NCBI GenBank assembly: GCA_019307165.1
Contig: JAFDKD010000562.1
Coordinates: 1-6,125 of the forward strand
Origin: Deltaproteobacteria bacterium
Lineage (GTDB): Bacteria > Desulfobacterota > DSM-4660 > Desulfatiglandales > Desulfatiglandaceae
Direction of reading: 5' to 3'
Length of the DNA stretch: 6,125 nt
A program made the translations under genes and the position numbers. Within the stretch, counting starts at the first letter, position 1; the number at the start of each line of letters is the position of its first letter. Shown in pieces: positions 4,480 to 6,125 of the stretch. The notes beneath the pieces were generated by a model, which worked only from the letters and a program-made list of their open reading frames with translations, had not been told where the DNA came from and ran no database searches.

Positions 4480-5865
4480 ATGGGAAATCATGTCTTGGAC
4501 ATTTTCATGGCGCCGAAATCGGTGGCCGTGATCGGCGTCACCCGCAAGACCGGTAAAGGCAGCTATAATCCTATCGAGTGCATGCAGTGGTTCGGTTATG
4601 AGGGAGAGATCTATCCGGTCAATCCGTTTGCCGACGAAATCCTGGGGCTCAAATGCTACCGGGATATCAAGGAGGTCGAACGGCCCGTCGATCTGGCGGT
4701 CATCGCGGCGCCCAGGGAACGGGTCCCCGGCATTGTGGAAGATTGTGCGGCCATGGGGATCCAAGGGGCCATCGTGGTCCCCCAGGGGTTTTCGGATGCC
4801 GATGCGACCGGAAAAGCGCTTCAGGAACGCCTGTCAGACATCTCAAGGCAAAACGGCATCCGCATCCTGGGTCCCAACACGCTGGGGGTTTTGAACGCCT
4901 TTTCCGGGTTCACGTCCTCCTTCATGTATCTCAAACGGGAAAAGACCCCTGTGGGCGTCATCTGCCAGTCGGGCGTGTTTTTCGTGGGTGCGGCGGTGCT
5001 TACGGGCATGATCGGTAAGGGCATTGACGTGGCCAACGGATGCGACATCGATTTTGCCGACTGTCTCGAATACTTCGGAGACGACGACGAAACTCAAGTT
5101 ATCGTCGTCCACATGGAAGGGATGGTGGGCGGCAGCCGGTTCATGGACGTGGCCCGCAGGTTGGCGCTCCGAAAACCCGTTATCACCTACAAGACGGCGC
5201 GAACCCGAAGCGGGGCAGTGGCCGCGGCCTCCCACAGCGGCTCCATGGCCGGGACTTACGCCATCTATGAAGCCGCCTTTTGCCAGGCGGGACTCGTCCC
5301 CGCATCGACTCCCGAAGCGTTGACGGATTTCACCAAAGCATTTCTCCACCTTCCCCTGATGAGGGGAAAGCGGGTAGGGCTGATCACGCTTACCGGGGCC
5401 GGGGGCATCATCGCGGCGGACAGTCTGGAGGAATGCGGTCTTCGTGTGGCCCGGCTCTCCGAGGATACGGTCCTGGGGCTCAAAGAGCTTTCCCCCGACT
5501 GGATGCCCATCCAGAACCCCATGGACATCTGGCCCGCGCTTATGAAGCACGGCATGAAGCATGTCTACGAGTTGACGTTGAGGTCCATGCTGAAAGATCC
5601 GGGCGTGGACGGGGTCATTTGCATCGCCATAGCCCCGGACTTGCCGGAAAACGAATTTCTGGACACCACGGGCGTCATCAGAGAAGTAGCGTCGTCACAG
5701 CAAGAAAAACCGGTGGTGGCTTGGCTTTACGGCCCCAACCAGTCGGCGGCCTCAAGGACCATTGAACAGGGCGGGCACGTACTGGCCTTTCCATCGCTGC
5801 CAAGGGCCACCGAAGCGCTGGCCGCCCTGTACCGGCGCCATAAGTTTTTGCAGGAAAGCGTGTGA
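4480..5865 (+). CDS. acyl-CoA synthetase (NDP-forming), alpha-type subunit
   Basis: This 461-residue protein matches the alpha subunit of ADP-forming acetate/acyl-CoA ligases, which interconvert acyl-CoA and acid with ATP synthesis through a phosphohistidine. Residues 1-140 are the CoA-binding Rossmann domain (VAVIGVTRKTGKG at 15-27, GPNTLG at 131-136). Residues 150-285 are the succinyl-CoA-ligase-like domain, with CQSG at 162-165 and the catalytic His252 in ASHSGSMAG (the family norm is SHTG). Residues 295-461 form the third alpha domain, with TGAGG at 305-309 and NPMD at 346-349. Its length fits an alpha subunit alone. The ATP-grasp beta part is neither fused nor encoded nearby, so it must be supplied elsewhere or lie outside the window. 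Alternatively, the protein may be a lone paralogue, for instance with an unknown acyl substrate. It is cytoplasmic, and a hairpin follows the stop. The substrate cannot be read from the sequence. Confidence 0.92.
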   Translation: MGNHVLDIFMAPKSVAVIGVTRKTGKGSYNPIECMQWFGYEGEIYPVNPFADEILGLKCYRDIKEVERPVDLAVIAAPRERVPGIVEDCAAMGIQGAIVVPQGFSDADATGKALQERLSDISRQNGIRILGPNTLGVLNAFSGFTSSFMYLKREKTPVGVICQSGVFFVGAAVLTGMIGKGIDVANGCDIDFADCLEYFGDDDETQVIVVHMEGMVGGSRFMDVARRLALRKPVITYKTARTRSGAVAAASHSGSMAGTYAIYEAAFCQAGLVPASTPEALTDFTKAFLHLPLMRGKRVGLITLTGAGGIIAADSLEECGLRVARLSEDTVLGLKELSPDWMPIQNPMDIWPALMKHGMKHVYELTLRSMLKDPGVDGVICIAIAPDLPENEFLDTTGVIREVASSQQEKPVVAWLYGPNQSAASRTIEQGGHVLAFPSLPRATEALAALYRRHKFLQESV

Positions 5866-5887
5866 CGGACGGTCTGTTGGGGGGAGT

Positions 5888-5917
5888 GGCGGCGTCAAGC
5901 CGCCCGTGGCTCTTTTT
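5888..5917 (+). terminator. terminator-like hairpin after the CoA synthetase gene
   Basis: GGCGGC (5888-5893) pairs with GCCGCC (5899-5904) around GTCAA. A T-rich run with five consecutive Ts ends at 5917, about seven bases after the stem. The stem is strong but the spacing to the Ts is longer than ideal. GAG and CTC further out could extend the pairing. Its position 23 bases after the stop fits the end of a transcript. Confidence 0.5.
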
Positions 5918-6021
5918 CCGGGCGCATATATGTTGAAGTGCGTTTTGACACGGGTCTTCCGGGTTTTCAGAGGGTAACAGGGTACAGAAAAGCCTATCAA
6001 TTGAAACCGGCAACCTTCGTG

Positions 6022-6039
6022 GTCGTTGTCGTTGTCGTA
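6022..6039 (+). repeat. GTCGTT hexamer tract upstream of the last gene
   Basis: Two GTCGTT units and one GTCGTA run in a row, with a degenerate TTCGTG before and ATCGAG after. The tract ends four bases before the GAGGAG ribosome site of the next gene, so changes in unit number would alter its leader. Confidence 0.75.
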
Positions 6040-6051
6040 ATCGAGGAGATC

Positions 6052-6125
6052 ATGCAGTTCGATCATGAGCAGCTTGACGTCTATCGGGTTTCACTCGAAT
6101 GGATAGTTTGGTTTGCGGATAGCCG
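6052..6125 (+). CDS. four-helix-bundle protein (23S rRNA intervening-sequence type), 5' part only
   Basis: Only 24 codons are visible before the window ends; the frame is open throughout. The N-terminus MQFDHEQLDVYRVSLEW matches the opening of the small four-helix-bundle family (TIGR02436/PF05635), where a short 'F..L.VY..ALEF' stretch begins helix one. Full members are about 115-130 residues. Their role is poorly defined: the first examples lay in intervening sequences of 23S rRNA genes, but most, probably like this one, are stand-alone. GAGGAG at 6043-6048 is three bases before the ATG, slightly closer than usual. No rRNA sequence surrounds it here. Confidence 0.72.
   Translation, partial: MQFDHEQLDVYRVSLEWIVWFADS

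Noticed and set aside
4843..5562. Minus-strand open frame of about 239 residues within the CoA synthetase gene
   Set aside because: It is antisense to conserved catalytic segments and His/Pro/Gly-rich in the manner of a shadow frame.
5945..5980. Perfect TTGACA as a -35 box for the last gene
   Set aside because: No acceptable -10 box lies 16-18 bases downstream; TAACAG is 24 bases away.

Overview
The window is about 6.1 kb of moderately GC-rich bacterial DNA. It holds five complete protein genes and one gene cut by the right edge. The gaps between genes are unusually rich in short, low-complexity interspersed repeats. The mix of a secreted repeat protein, a flavodoxin-like reductase, a one-cluster ferredoxin, an ADP-forming acyl-CoA synthetase alpha-type protein and a four-helix-bundle (23S-rRNA-IVS-type) protein, with TTAACCT-, TATTCC- and CAGGAT-type gap repeats, resembles sulfate-reducing Desulfobacterota (Desulfobacterales-like). 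That assignment is inference from gene content and remembered repeat style; nothing in the window proves it.

Layout. Positions 1-181 hold the possible tail of an unseen upstream gene, a 13-bp direct repeat and a terminator-like hairpin. Positions 182-2575 (+) encode a 797-residue exported protein. It has a signal peptide, a beta-propeller-like region, a small Ig/CARDB-like domain and seven uninterrupted 35-residue repeats that run to the C-terminus. Converging on it with an 8-bp overlap is a minus-strand NADPH-dependent FMN reductase/flavodoxin-fold gene (3170-2568). Upstream of that on the same strand, across a 242-bp gap full of repeats, lies a 64-residue ferredoxin (3607-3413) whose second cluster cysteine is replaced by aspartate. 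Positions 3902-4156 (+) encode a small DUF2007-like protein behind a good sigma70-like promoter. It is flanked by inverted copies of a GGAATAATGG-type repeat. After a 323-bp repeat-bearing gap comes an acyl-CoA synthetase (NDP-forming) alpha-type protein (4480-5865, +), followed by a terminator-like hairpin. The last gene starts at 6052 behind a short GTCGTT hexamer tract and is a four-helix-bundle protein truncated by the window end.

Functional links are weak. The ferredoxin and the flavodoxin-like reductase share a strand and could be redox partners or one transcript, but the gap between them is large. The CoA synthetase protein has no ATP-grasp beta partner in view. I see no CRISPR array, transposase, tRNA or rRNA, and no defence or mobile system. 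The most distinctive elements are the seven-repeat module of the exported protein, the Asp-for-Cys ferredoxin, and the fact that every sizeable gap carries its own short repeat family.
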